Source of the DNA: Halomonas organivorans
Lineage (GTDB): Bacteria > Pseudomonadota > Gammaproteobacteria > Pseudomonadales > Halomonadaceae
DNA length: 64,000 nt
NCBI RefSeq assembly: GCF_014192055.1
Contig: NZ_JACHXM010000011.1
Coordinates: 29,762 to 93,761 of the forward strand
Direction: 5' to 3'
Below the pieces are notes generated by a model. It was not told the origin of the DNA, did not search any database, and worked only from the letters and a program-made list of their open reading frames with translations. Shown one piece after another: positions 1 to 8,883 of the stretch; the first letter of the stretch is position 1, and each line of letters starts with the position of its first letter. Made by a program: the position numbers and the translations under genes.

Positions 1-1028
1 AAGATGTTGTGGTCCTTGGAGCCATAGCCCACGGTGTAGCCCGGGTGGACGTTGAGATGCCGCACGGCGAAGCGCGAGCCCTCGAGCATCAGCGCGGTTT
101 CCCGCGCCGCCTCCTGGGGACACTGGGTGGCGACCACGAAATGCAGCTCGCCCGAGTCGGCGTCGAACCAGCCGTTGCCGTTGTCCGGCTCCAGCGCACC
201 CGGCTCGATATAGGGCGTGGTGTAGCGAGCCTGGAAGACCTCCCAGTTTTCGGGAGGCTGTTCCAGCTGTTCCGCCATGCGCTGGGCATGGTAGAGCCCC
301 CGCTCACCGACGTCGCCGTTGAGGCTGGGATCGTCCGGCCATACCGGGCGGCGATTCTTGATGGCGGGGAAGAGGTCGCTGTCCTTGAGGCTGGAGAATT
401 CGTCGGGTGCGAAGGGCGTGTCGCCGCCGACGCGAACATAGCGAAAACTGCCGTAAGGCGGACGCTCGACCTCGCCGGTCGCGGCGCCATAGCGAATCAG
501 GTCGTCGCGAAACTTCAGCGCGTTCTTGGCCGCGCGATAGCGGGCGAAATCATGCCAGATCAGTATCGCCACCGGATGACCGATGTATAGCGGGGTCTTG
601 CCCTGGGGTAGCAGCGGGTCGGGGCCATGGCTGTCGGGAAACGCGATGCCGTCGCGTTCCAGGTCGGCGGCCGTGACGATACGGTCGGGGTGCAGCGATT
701 CATCCAGGGAAGACAGCTCGAAGCCCTGGTAGGCGTGGTCCGCCCGGTTCGCCTTGAGCAGCATCGCGTGGCCCTGCTGCCGGGGCCAGCCAGGCATGTC
801 CCGGGCGCGAATGTCGCGGGCGAAGACCTTGCCGCCGCAGACCTTGCTGAACGCATCGATGCGGAAGCGCGCACCGCCGGGAGAGGCCCATGGTTCAGGC
901 GTCGCGGTGACCCGGGACTCGAAGAGCGCGGCGAAGGCGCGGCTACCGAGCGGTGCGATGGTGATGCCGATACCGGCGGCGACGCTTCCCTTGAGAAAAG
1001 CGCGGCGCGAGAGGTGTGGATGCTGCAT
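1..1028 (-). CDS. Molybdopterin-dependent oxidoreductase (xanthine dehydrogenase/aldehyde oxidase large-subunit family), 5' part
   Basis: The minus-strand frame from 1028 runs off the left edge, giving about 342 N-terminal residues. It begins MQHPHLSRRAFLKG followed by a hydrophobic stretch, a twin-arginine (Tat) signal, so a folded cofactor-loaded enzyme is probably exported. Downstream stretches such as DMPGWPRQQGHAML, PLYIGHPVAILIW and, near the edge, FVVATQCPQEAARETALML and HPGYTVGYGSKDHN resemble the molybdenum-binding subunit of the xanthine dehydrogenase family. Substrate cannot be told. An in-frame ATG four codons upstream (1040) is an alternative start; 1028 was chosen because GGGGA lies just before it. 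It is divergent from phnC and probably unrelated to it. The 3' part and any small iron-sulfur or cytochrome partners lie outside the window. Confidence 0.72.
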   Translation of the reverse strand, partial: MQHPHLSRRAFLKGSVAAGIGITIAPLGSRAFAALFESRVTATPEPWASPGGARFRIDAFSKVCGGKVFARDIRARDMPGWPRQQGHAMLLKANRADHAYQGFELSSLDESLHPDRIVTAADLERDGIAFPDSHGPDPLLPQGKTPLYIGHPVAILIWHDFARYRAAKNALKFRDDLIRYGAATGEVERPPYGSFRYVRVGGDTPFAPDEFSSLKDSDLFPAIKNRRPVWPDDPSLNGDVGERGLYHAQRMAEQLEQPPENWEVFQARYTTPYIEPGALEPDNGNGWFDADSGELHFVVATQCPQEAARETALMLEGSRFAVRHLNVHPGYTVGYGSKDHNI

Positions 1029-1040
1029 GCTCGTCCCCAT

Positions 1041-1419
1041 GGCGGTGACTGATCGAAAGGGGTGGGATGGCGCGAGACCCTGGTTCGCTGGTCAGTCTAC
1101 TGGTTAGCTTGCTAGTTGACCAGGTGAACAGGTTTTATGCGCGACGCCTTCCCGGCGGTATCTCCCAAGCGTAGCGGTCGGTCGGAAATGGGGAAGCTGG
1201 CGGCCGGCGGCTGGCCCCTCTGGATGACGACCCGATGACGCCGCCAAGACAGGGCGATGACGGCGCTTTGCAAGGCGTTGATTTTCTTTGGCTCGTGTCG
1301 TCGAAAGAGAACGGGGGCAATGAATCCCGGCGGGCGAATGTCACCGTATCGACATTGTCTAGACAAGTTCCCTTCATCTTGAACCACGACACTGGCGCCA
1401 TTCCTAGAGGAGAGGCGTC
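1041..1419. other. Intergenic region between the molybdoenzyme gene and phnC
   Basis: About 380 bases without a convincing gene. It holds the divergent promoters of the molybdoenzyme gene and the phn operon, the palindromic operator at 1355-1366, and a strong ribosome binding site (GAGGAGAGG) before phnC at 1420. A weak Pho-box-like pair of half sites lies at 1338-1355 but is too degenerate to call. No clear sigma-70 promoter was recognised. Confidence 0.6.
1355..1366. promoter_or_regulatory. Predicted PhnF (GntR/HutC-type) operator upstream of phnC
   Basis: TTGTCTAGACAA is a perfect 12-bp palindrome 53 bases before the phnC start. It contains GTCTAGAC, which fits the GT-N-TA-N-AC core of HutC-subfamily GntR operators. 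The same TGTCTAGACA core recurs on the start codon of phnF (4191-4200), the HutC-type regulator of this operon. PhnF repression of the operon is inferred from the shared site. Confidence 0.7.
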
Positions 1420-2247
1420 ATGTCGATTCCCAGCATCGTTGTCGAGCGGCTGAGCAAGACCTTCGGGCAGCATCCCGTGCTGCGCGACATCGACTTCACG
1501 ATCCATGCCGGCGAGATGGTCGCCCTGATCGGGCCCTCCGGCTCCGGCAAGTCCACCCTGCTGCGTCATCTGATCGGCCTGACCCGCGGCGATCGGGGCG
1601 CTGCCGGCCGCGTACGACTCCAGGGCCGCGAGGTGCAGGCCGGCGGGCGTCTCGCCCGGGCCTCCCGACAGCAGCGCTGCCGCACTGGCTACATCTTCCA
1701 GCAGTTCAACCTGGTGGGGCGCTTGAGCGTGCTCACCAACGTGTTGATCGGTCGCCTGGGCTGCATGCCCCGGGGGCGCGCGCTGTTCGGCCGCTTCACG
1801 CCCGAGGAGCGGGACATGGCGCGCCGCGCCCTGGCCCGGGTGGGGCTGGAAGCGCTGGCCGACCAGCGCGCCAATACCCTGTCCGGCGGCCAGATGCAGC
1901 GGGTGGCCATCGCCCGGGTGCTGATGCAGGACACCGACGTCATCCTGGCCGACGAGCCCATCGCTTCGCTGGATCCGCGCAGCGCCCGGGAGGTGATGCA
2001 GATCCTCGAGCGCGTCAACGCCGAGGACGGCCGCACCGTGGTGATCACCCTGCATCAGGTCGAGGTCGCCCGCCGCTTCTGCAAGCGTGCCATCGCCCTC
2101 AAGGCGGGCCGCCTGTACTTCGACGGCCCCATCGGCGAGCTCACCGATGGCCGTCTTACCGCGCTCTATGAAAACGCCGGGCTCGATGAGCTCAAGACCC
2201 GTACCCCGCCCGTCGACCTGGCGGCGCCCGTCGGCGCCCTGGGCTGA
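1420..2247 (+). CDS. phnC: Phosphonate ABC transporter, ATP-binding protein PhnC
   Basis: A 275-residue ATPase that powers uptake of phosphonates from the periplasm with PhnD and PhnE. The Walker A motif is GPSGSGKST near residue 40, the ABC signature is LSGGQMQR near residue 152, and Walker B is VILADEP followed by the D-loop SLDPRS. The Q-loop lies in IFQQFNLV. It is the first gene of the phn operon and is preceded by a strong ribosome binding site. Length and motifs match PhnC. The C-terminal extension after residue 240 is short and shows no extra domain. Confidence 0.95.
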   Translation: MSIPSIVVERLSKTFGQHPVLRDIDFTIHAGEMVALIGPSGSGKSTLLRHLIGLTRGDRGAAGRVRLQGREVQAGGRLARASRQQRCRTGYIFQQFNLVGRLSVLTNVLIGRLGCMPRGRALFGRFTPEERDMARRALARVGLEALADQRANTLSGGQMQRVAIARVLMQDTDVILADEPIASLDPRSAREVMQILERVNAEDGRTVVITLHQVEVARRFCKRAIALKAGRLYFDGPIGELTDGRLTALYENAGLDELKTRTPPVDLAAPVGALG

Positions 2248-2282
2248 TGCCCGCAAGGCTTCATTACCGAGGAGACCCTCCC

Positions 2283-3296
2283 ATGTCGTTCACGCCCTTT
2301 CGTTGCCTGACCCTGCCGCTGATCGCCGCCGTCGGCCTGGCGGCCAGCCCCTTCGTCGCCGCCGAGGAGCCGCTGAAGTTCGGCATCATCTCCACCGAGT
2401 CGAGCCAGAACCAGGCGCCGCTCTGGGATCCCTTCCTGGCCGACCTGTCCGAGGCCCTGGATCGCGAGGTCGAGCCCTTCTTCGCCACCGACTACGCCGC
2501 GGTCATCCAGGCCATGCGCTTCGACCAGATCGACCTGGCCTGGTACGGCAACAAGTCCGCCATGGAAGCCGTGGACCGGGCCGGCGGCGAGATCTTCGCC
2601 CAGACCGTGGCCGCCAACGGGGATCCGGGCTACTGGAGCCTGATGATCACCCAGCGGGACAGCGAGCTTTCGAGCGTCGAGGACGTGCTGGCCAACGCCT
2701 CCGAGCTGGTGTTCGGCAACGGCGACCCCAACTCCACCTCCGGCTTCCTGGTGCCGGGCTACTACGTCTTCGCCCAGAACGGCGTCGATCCCGCCACCGC
2801 CTTCAAGCGCACCCTCAACTCCAGCCACGAGACCAATGCGCTGTCGGTGGCCAACGGCCAGGTGGACGTCGCCACCTTCAACACCGAAAGCATGGAGCGC
2901 CTGGAGGAGGTGCACCCGGACAAGGCCGAGCAGCTCAAGGTGATCTGGCAGTCGCCGCTGATTCCCTCCGACCCGCTGGTGTGGCGCGAGAACCTGTCCG
3001 ACGAGCTCAAGGGTGAGCTGCGCGACTTCTTCTACGCCTACGGCGAGAGCGAGGCCGAGCAGGCGATCCTCGAGCCGCTGCAGTGGTCCGGCTTCGCGCC
3101 GTCCACCAACGACCAGCTGCTGCCGATCCGCCAGCTCGAGCTGTTCAAGCAGCGCGCCCAGGTGGCGGACGACGCCAGCCTGTCCGCCGACGAGCGCGAG
3201 GCCAGGCTGGCCGAGCTCGACGCCCGTCTCGACGAGCTGAACGCCCGCCTCGAGGCCGCCGAGGCCGAGCAGGCCGCCGCCGCCCAGGCCAGCTGA
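2283..3296 (+). CDS. phnD: Phosphonate ABC transporter, periplasmic binding protein PhnD
   Basis: A 337-residue substrate-binding protein. It starts with a signal peptide ([20 protein letters not shown]..., cleavage probably after FVAA) and mature protein begins around [41 protein letters not shown] and [17 protein letters not shown] are typical of PhnD and form the phosphonate pocket. The last about 40 residues are an Ala/Glu/Arg-rich amphipathic helix, likely a coiled coil. The start at 2283 was chosen because it gives an intact signal peptide and follows GAGGAGACC. It sits between phnC and phnE. Confidence 0.95.
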   Translation: MSFTPFRCLTLPLIAAVGLAASPFVAAEEPLKFGIISTESSQNQAPLWDPFLADLSEALDREVEPFFATDYAAVIQAMRFDQIDLAWYGNKSAMEAVDRAGGEIFAQTVAANGDPGYWSLMITQRDSELSSVEDVLANASELVFGNGDPNSTSGFLVPGYYVFAQNGVDPATAFKRTLNSSHETNALSVANGQVDVATFNTESMERLEEVHPDKAEQLKVIWQSPLIPSDPLVWRENLSDELKGELRDFFYAYGESEAEQAILEPLQWSGFAPSTNDQLLPIRQLELFKQRAQVADDASLSADEREARLAELDARLDELNARLEAAEAEQAAAAQAS

Positions 3297-3351
3297 AGCG
3301 AACCACTGGAACCCGGGAGGAGCTCGCTCCTCCCGCCTGGAGCCGAGCATC

Positions 3352-4143
3352 ATGAGTCAGTCTTCCACCTTGAACGCCGCCGCGGCCGGCAAGCGCGGCT
3401 GGACCACGCTGCTGGGCTGGGCGGTCGCCCTGGGCGTGCTCTCCTGGGCCTGGCAGGGCGCCGAGATACGCCCCGGCCTGCTGGTCACCAACGCCGACAA
3501 CATGGCCGAGCTGATCGGCGACTTCTTCCCGCTGGCCTTCGGCAACCTGGGGCACTACGTCGACCAGATGCTGGTCACCGTGCAGATCGCCATCTGGGGC
3601 ACCCTGCTGGCGGTGCTGGTGGCCATCCCGGCCAGCCTGCTGTCCTCCGAAAACCTCACTCCCTGGTGGATCCACCACCCGATGCGCCGGCTGATGGATG
3701 CCTGCCGTGCCATCAACGAGCTGGTGTTCGCCATGCTGTTCGTGGTCGCGGTCGGCCTGGGGCCCTTCGCCGGCACCCTGGCGCTGTTCGTCCACACTAC
3801 CGGCGTGCTCGCCAAGCTGTTCTCCGAGGCCGTGGAGGCCAGCGAGGCCGGCCCCATGGAGGGCATCCGGGTCACCGGCGCGGGGCGCATCGAGGAGATC
3901 GCCTTCGGGTTGATTCCCCAGGTGCTGCCGCTGTGGATCTCGGTGAGCCTGTATCGCTTCGAGTCCAACATCCGCTCGGCCACCGTGCTCGGCATGGTCG
4001 GTGGCGGCGGCATCGGCGTGGCGCTGTGGGAAACCATGCGCGGTTTCCAGTACCAGGAAACGGCCACCATCATGCTGGTGATCATCGTCGCGGTGACCCT
4101 GCTCGACATGGCCTCCCAGCGCGTGCGCAAGCGTTTCATCTGA
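3352..4143 (+). CDS. phnE: Phosphonate ABC transporter, permease PhnE
   Basis: A 263-residue inner-membrane permease with about six hydrophobic segments. The binding-protein-dependent transport signature with the EA-A-x3-G loop that contacts PhnC is seen in [21 protein letters not shown], and [22 protein letters not shown] is typical of PhnE. Together with PhnC and PhnD it forms the uptake system for phosphonates ahead of the C-P lyase genes. Only one permease gene is present here, whereas some species have two. Confidence 0.94.
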   Translation: MSQSSTLNAAAAGKRGWTTLLGWAVALGVLSWAWQGAEIRPGLLVTNADNMAELIGDFFPLAFGNLGHYVDQMLVTVQIAIWGTLLAVLVAIPASLLSSENLTPWWIHHPMRRLMDACRAINELVFAMLFVVAVGLGPFAGTLALFVHTTGVLAKLFSEAVEASEAGPMEGIRVTGAGRIEEIAFGLIPQVLPLWISVSLYRFESNIRSATVLGMVGGGGIGVALWETMRGFQYQETATIMLVIIVAVTLLDMASQRVRKRFI

Positions 4144-4189
4144 ACCAGGACACGGGCGCTTGTTCGCAAGCGCCTTGCCAGGAGGCGAG

Positions 4190-4951
4190 ATGTCTAGACA
4201 ACTTTCCACGACCGGCGCCGCTCAACCCCGCTACCGCACCCTGGCCGACACCCTGGCCCGGGAGGTGCGCGCCGACTACGGCCCCGGCGACCTGCTGCCC
4301 GCCGAGTCCCAGCTGGCCAGGCGCTTCGCCGTCAATCGCCACACCGTGCGCCGCGCCCTGGACGAGCTGGTCGCCGCCGGCATGGTCACCCGCCACCAGG
4401 GGCGCGGCACCCAGGTCGTCGACCGCCGCCTGGACTACGCCGTCCACGCCGGCAGCAAGGTGACCCACAACCTGGCCGAGCGCGGCATGGCCACCGAGAC
4501 CCGCTGTCTCGACCAGGGCCTCGACGCGCCGCCCGAGGCCATCGCCCAGCGCTTCGAGGCGTCCCGCGGCACCCCCTTGCTGAGGGTGGAGACGCTGCGC
4601 TGCGTCGACGGCGCCCCGCTGCTGCGGCTGCGCCACTGGTTCGACCCGACGCGAGTGCCGGGCTGGGTCGACCGCTATCGCGGCGGCTCCACCCGGGCGC
4701 TGCTCGACCAGCACTACGGCCTGCGCCTGCGGCGTCGTCGGGTGCGCCTCGAGGCCCTCCAGGCCGACCCCGAGGACAGCCGCCTGCTGCAGTGCCCCCA
4801 TCGGGCGCCGCTGCTGGCGCTGACCAGCGACAACGTCGACGCGGCGGGCCGCCTGGTGGAGGTCTCGGTCAGCCGCGCCAGGGCCGACCGCCTGGCCTAT
4901 CACATCGATTTCGATCACTCCCTGACGGACCCCGACGAGGTGTTCCCATGA
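4190..4951 (+). CDS. phnF: GntR/HutC-family transcriptional regulator PhnF
   Basis: A 253-residue regulator with an N-terminal winged helix (PRYRTLADTLAREV... with LLPAESQLARRFAVNRHTVRRALDEL, residues about 12-75) and a C-terminal UTRA ligand-binding domain. It lies between transport and lyase genes, as in the E. coli phn operon. The start at 4190 follows AGGAGGCGAG and the start codon sits inside the palindrome TGTCTAGACA, which suggests autoregulation. The likely effector is a phosphonate or pathway intermediate; this is not visible in the sequence. Its stop overlaps the phnG start by four bases. Confidence 0.93.
   Translation: MSRQLSTTGAAQPRYRTLADTLAREVRADYGPGDLLPAESQLARRFAVNRHTVRRALDELVAAGMVTRHQGRGTQVVDRRLDYAVHAGSKVTHNLAERGMATETRCLDQGLDAPPEAIAQRFEASRGTPLLRVETLRCVDGAPLLRLRHWFDPTRVPGWVDRYRGGSTRALLDQHYGLRLRRRRVRLEALQADPEDSRLLQCPHRAPLLALTSDNVDAAGRLVEVSVSRARADRLAYHIDFDHSLTDPDEVFP
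4191..4200. promoter_or_regulatory. Second predicted PhnF operator, overlapping the phnF start codon
   Basis: TGTCTAGACA is a perfect 10-bp palindrome identical to the core of the site at 1355-1366. It covers the TG of the phnF start codon and codons 2-4. Protein bound here would block an internal promoter before phnF or act as a roadblock to elongation. That function is inferred; the sequence match is direct. Confidence 0.6.
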
Positions 4952-5421
4952 AGCAGACCCCTCTGCCCCAGACCCAGACCCAGACCCAGACCCAGGCGCA
5001 GCGCCAGCGCCTGCTGGCGCTGACTCCCTGCGAGCGCCTGGAGGAAGGCTGGGCCGAGCTGGCCCTCCCGGTGACGCACCGCTGCGTGCGCGGCCCCGAG
5101 ACCGGCATGGCCATGGTGCGTGGCCGCATGGGCGGCACCGGCAACGCCTTCAATCTCGGCGAGATGACCCTGAGCCGGGCCAGCGTGACGCTGGACGACG
5201 GCGCCGCGCTGGGCCACGGCTGGGTAGCCGGCCGCGACCATCGCCACGCCGAGCTGATCGCCCTGGTCGACGCCTGCGCCCATCGCCCCGAGTGGGCCGA
5301 GCGCATCGACGCCGAGCTGATGGCCCCCTTGGCCCGGGAACTGGACGCGGCCCGCGAGCAGGCCTCGCGCACCGCGGCGGCGACCCGAGTGGATTTCTTC
5401 ACCATGGTGCGTAGCGAGTGA
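4948..5421 (+). CDS. phnG: C-P lyase core subunit PhnG
   Basis: A 157-residue subunit of the PhnGHIJ core complex that handles phosphonate ester transfer to the ribose 1-carbon of ATP. Recognisable stretches are RVHRCVRGPETGM-like region (VTHRCVRGPETGMAMVRGRM), GTGNAFNLGEMTLSRASV and GHGWVAGRDHRHAELIALVD. The N-terminus carries an unusual (Gln-Thr)n tract encoded by four perfect CAGACC units, probably a flexible tail. The start overlaps the phnF stop (ATGA) and the stop overlaps the phnH start (GTGA), indicating translational coupling. Confidence 0.93.
   Translation: MKQTPLPQTQTQTQTQAQRQRLLALTPCERLEEGWAELALPVTHRCVRGPETGMAMVRGRMGGTGNAFNLGEMTLSRASVTLDDGAALGHGWVAGRDHRHAELIALVDACAHRPEWAERIDAELMAPLARELDAAREQASRTAAATRVDFFTMVRSE
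4969..4992 (+). repeat. In-frame hexanucleotide repeat (CAGACC)x4 in phnG
   Basis: Four perfect CAGACC copies followed by the degenerate unit CAGGCG encode Gln-Thr repeats at residues 8-15 of PhnG. Because the unit is six bases, copy-number change keeps the frame. Confidence 0.85.
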
Positions 5422-6080
5422 GTACCGAGCGAATGACGACGAGGCGAATGACGATGCGCTGGCAAGGCTTCTCCGATCCCGTCCAGGACGGGCAACGCCA
5501 CTTCCGCCGCGTGCTCGCGGCCATGGCCGAGCCGGGCACCCTGCATGACGCCGCGGCGACGGCGGTGCCCGAGGACGCGGCCATCGGTCCGGCGCTGTGG
5601 GCGACCCTGCTGTCGCTGTGCGACCTCGATACCCGGCTGTGGATCGCCCCGGGGCTCGAGGCCGGCGGCCTGGCCGACGCGGTGACCTTCCACACCGGCT
5701 GCCGGAAGGTCGCCACACCCGACGGGGCCGACTTCGCCCTGGTCACCCCGGCGACCCTGGTGGATCCGGCCCCGGTCTTTGCCGAGGGCAGCGATGCCTA
5801 CCCCGACCGCAGCACCACCCTGCTGGTGGTCCTCGACGCCCTGGCCGAGGGCGGTCCCTGGCGGCTGACCGGCCCCGGCATCCCCGACACCCGCGGCCTG
5901 GACGTGGGCGAGGCCACTGCGCTGATGACCCGGCTGGCCGCCAACCGGGCCCGCTTCCCGCAGGGGCTGGACGCCATTCTCGGCTGCGGCGACTGCCTGG
6001 CGGCGATTCCCCGCAGCACCCGGCTCGCAGGCCCCGTTTCCGCTACCCCCGAGGAGGATCGCACATGTACGTCGCAGTGA
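5418..6080 (+). CDS. phnH: C-P lyase core subunit PhnH
   Basis: A 220-residue subunit of the C-P lyase core complex; PhnH is a PLP-transferase-like fold without catalytic lysine. The stretches GFSDPVQDGQRHFRRVLAAMAEPG, ALWATLLSLCDLDTRLWI and GGPWRLTGPGI are family-typical. It begins with GTG in a GTGA overlap with phnG; ATG codons at residues 6, 11 and 13 are alternative starts and the last would begin closer to the usual N-terminus. The 3' end overlaps phnI by 16 bases. Confidence 0.92.
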   Translation: MSTERMTTRRMTMRWQGFSDPVQDGQRHFRRVLAAMAEPGTLHDAAATAVPEDAAIGPALWATLLSLCDLDTRLWIAPGLEAGGLADAVTFHTGCRKVATPDGADFALVTPATLVDPAPVFAEGSDAYPDRSTTLLVVLDALAEGGPWRLTGPGIPDTRGLDVGEATALMTRLAANRARFPQGLDAILGCGDCLAAIPRSTRLAGPVSATPEEDRTCTSQ

Positions 6081-7228
6081 AAGGCGGCGAGCAGGCCATC
6101 GCCAACGCCCACCGCTGGCTGGCGGATCGCCGCCGCGGCGATCGTGAGCGTGACGCGCTCTCGGTGGCCCAGCTCGCCGAGCAGATGAACCTGGCGGTGG
6201 ACCGGGTGATGGCCGAGGCCTCGCTCTACGACCCCGAGCTCGCCGCCCTGGCCCTCAAGCAGGCCAGCGGCGACCTGGTCGAGGCGGTGTTCCTGCTGCG
6301 CGCCTATCGCACCACCCTGCCGCGCCTGGCCGAGACCGTGGCGCTGGACACCGGCGCCATGCGGCTCGAACGGCGGGTCAGCGCCACCTACAAGGACGTC
6401 CCCGGCGGCCAGGTGCTCGGCCCGACCTACGACTACACCCATCGACTGCTGGATTTCCTGCAGCTGGCCGACGGCGAGGTGCCCGAGCCGGCCCGCGCCG
6501 AGCAGGCGCTGGAGGCCTGCCCGCCGATCCTCGAGCAGCTCGATGCCGAGGGGCTGATCGAGCGCGAGACGGACGACGGTGCCGAGCCCTACGACATCAC
6601 CCGGGACCCGCCGGACTTCCCGGTGGACCGCGCCACTCGCCTGCAGATGCTGGCCCGGGGCGACGAAGGCTACTTGCTGGCGCTGGGCTATTCGACCCAG
6701 CGCGGCTACGGCCGCAACCATCCCTTCGCCGGCGAGATCCGCATCGGCACGCTGGAGGTGGAGATCGCCGTGGAGGAATGCGAGGCCCCGGTGTGCATCG
6801 GCGAGATCGCGCTCAGCGAGTGCCAGATGATCAACCAGTTTGCCGGCTCGCGGGATCGGGCGCCCCAGTTCACCCGCGGCTACGGCCTGGCATTCGGGCG
6901 CAACGAGCGCAAGACCATGGCCATGGCGCTGGTCGACCGGGCACTGCGCGCCGAGGAGCTCGGCGAGCCGGTACAGGGCCCCGCCCAGCAGCCCGAGTTC
7001 GTGCTGGCGCATGCCGACAGCGTCGAGGCCTCGGGCTTCGTCTCCCATCTCAAGCTGCCCCACTACGTGGACTTCCAGTCCGAGCTTGAACTGCTGCGCC
7101 GGCTGCGCAGCGCCCATGGCCAACCCGACGGTGCCGAGGACAGTCGCGAGACGGTCGATGACGGGGGCAAGAAGAAGGAACCCGCAGTTGAGCAGGACAC
7201 CAACGAATCCGAGCAGGTGAGCCCATGA
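6065..7228 (+). CDS. phnI: C-P lyase core subunit PhnI
   Basis: A 387-residue core subunit. With PhnG, H and L it forms the nucleosidase/transferase step that displaces adenine from ATP with methylphosphonate. Diagnostic stretches are MYVAVKGGEQAIANAHRWLA at the start, RGYGRNHPFAGEIRIG, GEIALSECQMINQF and a C-terminal FVSHLKLPHYVDFQSELELL. The last about 40 residues are charged and low complexity. The start was placed at 6065 after GAGGATCGCAC; it overlaps phnH by 16 bases, and the stop overlaps phnJ by four. Confidence 0.94.
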   Translation: MYVAVKGGEQAIANAHRWLADRRRGDRERDALSVAQLAEQMNLAVDRVMAEASLYDPELAALALKQASGDLVEAVFLLRAYRTTLPRLAETVALDTGAMRLERRVSATYKDVPGGQVLGPTYDYTHRLLDFLQLADGEVPEPARAEQALEACPPILEQLDAEGLIERETDDGAEPYDITRDPPDFPVDRATRLQMLARGDEGYLLALGYSTQRGYGRNHPFAGEIRIGTLEVEIAVEECEAPVCIGEIALSECQMINQFAGSRDRAPQFTRGYGLAFGRNERKTMAMALVDRALRAEELGEPVQGPAQQPEFVLAHADSVEASGFVSHLKLPHYVDFQSELELLRRLRSAHGQPDGAEDSRETVDDGGKKKEPAVEQDTNESEQVSP

Positions 7229-8058
7229 ACGGATACAACTTCGCCTATCTCGACGAGCAGACCAAGCGCATGATCCGCCGCGGCCTGCTCAAGGCGGTGG
7301 CCATCCCCGGCTACCAGGTGCCCTTCGGCGGCCGCGAGATGCCCATGCCCTACGGCTGGGGCACCGGCGGCATGCAGCTCACCGCCAGCATCCTCGGCGA
7401 GGACGACGTGCTCAAGGTGATCGACCAGGGCGCCGACGACACCACCAACGCGGTCAGCATCCGCGCCTTCTTCGAACGGGTGGCCGGCGTCGAGACCACC
7501 ACCGCCACCGCCGAGGCGGACGTCATCCAGACCCGCCACCGCATTCCCGAGACGCCGCTGTCGGCCGACCAGATACTGGTCTTCCAGGTGCCGATTCCCG
7601 AACCGCTGCGCTTCATCGAGCCAAGCGAAGAGGAGACCCGGGTGATGCACGCCCTTGAGGAGTACGGGGTGATGCACGTCAAGCTCTACGAGGACATCGC
7701 CCGCCACGGCCACATCGCCACCACCTACGCCTACCCGGTGAAGGTCGACGGCCGCTACGTGACCGACCCCTCGCCGATTCCCAAGTTCGACAATCCCAAG
7801 CTGCACATGAGCGAGGCGCTGATGCTGTTCGGCGCCGGACGCGAGAAGCGTCTCTATGCCATCCCGCCCCACACCCGGGTCGAGAGCCTGGACTTCGAGG
7901 ACCACCCCTTCGAGATCCAGGCGTGGGACGAGCCCTGCGCGCTGTGCGGCGCCCGGGACAGCTTCCTCGACGAGGTGATCACCGACGACGTGGGCGGACG
8001 CATGTTCGTCTGCTCGGACACCGACTACTGCCAGCGCCGTCAGGAGGAAGTGGCATGA
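7225..8058 (+). CDS. phnJ: Carbon-phosphorus lyase, radical-SAM enzyme PhnJ
   Basis: A 277-residue radical SAM enzyme that cleaves the C-P bond of 5-phosphoribosyl-1-phosphonate to give a hydrocarbon and the cyclic ribose phosphate. The cysteine pattern near the C-terminus, C-x2-C-x21-C (CALC ... FVCSD) with a further cysteine five residues later (DYCQRR), matches the cluster ligands and the catalytic thiyl cysteine of PhnJ. The glycine-rich segment PMPYGWGTGGMQLT corresponds to the glycyl-radical region. All key residues appear present, so the enzyme is probably functional. It overlaps its neighbours by four bases at both ends. Confidence 0.96.
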   Translation: MNGYNFAYLDEQTKRMIRRGLLKAVAIPGYQVPFGGREMPMPYGWGTGGMQLTASILGEDDVLKVIDQGADDTTNAVSIRAFFERVAGVETTTATAEADVIQTRHRIPETPLSADQILVFQVPIPEPLRFIEPSEEETRVMHALEEYGVMHVKLYEDIARHGHIATTYAYPVKVDGRYVTDPSPIPKFDNPKLHMSEALMLFGAGREKRLYAIPPHTRVESLDFEDHPFEIQAWDEPCALCGARDSFLDEVITDDVGGRMFVCSDTDYCQRRQEEVA

Positions 8059-8873
8059 AGCGTCCGCAACTGGAACGCCCTGCGCTGCTGGAGGCCCGGG
8101 GCGTCACCCGGCTCTATGGCCCCGGCAAGGGCTGCGAGGACATCGACTTTCGCCTGCATGAGGGCGAGGTGCTGGGCATCGTCGGCGAGTCGGGGTCCGG
8201 CAAGTCGACCCTGCTGCGCACCCTGTGCGGCATGGAAACGCCCGATGCCGGCCGGGTCGTCTATCACTCTGATGTCGAGCGGTGCCTCGACGGGGCGACC
8301 GACGACGGCGAGCTCGACCTCTACGCCATCGGCGAGGCCCGGCGCCGGGCGCTGCTGCGCATGGAGTGGGGGCTGGTGCACCAGAATCCCCGCGACGGCC
8401 TGCGCCTCGGCGTCTCTGCCGGCGCCAACATCGGCGAGCGGCTGATGGCCTTGGGCGATCGCCACTATGGCCAGCTGCGCGCCGCCGGCCAGGACTGGAT
8501 GGGTCGCGTCGAGCTCGACCCGGGACGCATCGACGACGCTCCCCGGCACTTCTCCGGCGGCATGCAGCAGCGCCTGCAGATCGCCCGCACCCTGGTCACC
8601 CGCCCGCGGCTGGTGTTCATGGACGAGCCCACCGGCGGCCTGGACGTCTCGGTGCAGGCGCGGCTGCTCGACATGCTGCGCACCCTGGTGCGCGAGCTGG
8701 GGCTGTCCGTGGTGCTGGTGACCCACGACCTGGCGGTGGCCCGGCTGCTCGCCGACCGGCTGATGGTGATGTGCCGCGGCCGGGTGGTGGAAGCCGGGCT
8801 GACCGACCAGATTCTCGACGACCCGCAGCATGCCTATACCCAGCTGCTGGTGTCGTCGGTGCTGACGCCCTGA
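8055..8873 (+). CDS. phnK: C-P lyase ABC-type ATPase PhnK
   Basis: A 272-residue ABC ATPase without a membrane partner. PhnK docks on the PhnGHIJ core and couples ATP use to turnover. Walker A is GESGSGKST near residue 45, the signature is FSGGMQQRLQIAR, Walker B is LVFMDEPTGGLDVSVQ, and the switch histidine lies in LVTHDLAVA. The end GRVVEAGLTDQILDDPQHAYTQLLVSS is typical of oligopeptide-transport-like ATPases such as PhnK. Coupled to phnJ by a four-base overlap. Confidence 0.95.
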   Translation: MKRPQLERPALLEARGVTRLYGPGKGCEDIDFRLHEGEVLGIVGESGSGKSTLLRTLCGMETPDAGRVVYHSDVERCLDGATDDGELDLYAIGEARRRALLRMEWGLVHQNPRDGLRLGVSAGANIGERLMALGDRHYGQLRAAGQDWMGRVELDPGRIDDAPRHFSGGMQQRLQIARTLVTRPRLVFMDEPTGGLDVSVQARLLDMLRTLVRELGLSVVLVTHDLAVARLLADRLMVMCRGRVVEAGLTDQILDDPQHAYTQLLVSSVLTP

Positions 8874-8883
8874 GGAGATCGAG

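Noticed and set aside
1338..1355. Pho-box-like pair ATGTCAC-4-TCGACAT before phnC
   Set aside because: Only about five and four of seven positions fit CTGTCAT per half site; too weak to call although PhoB control of phn operons is common.
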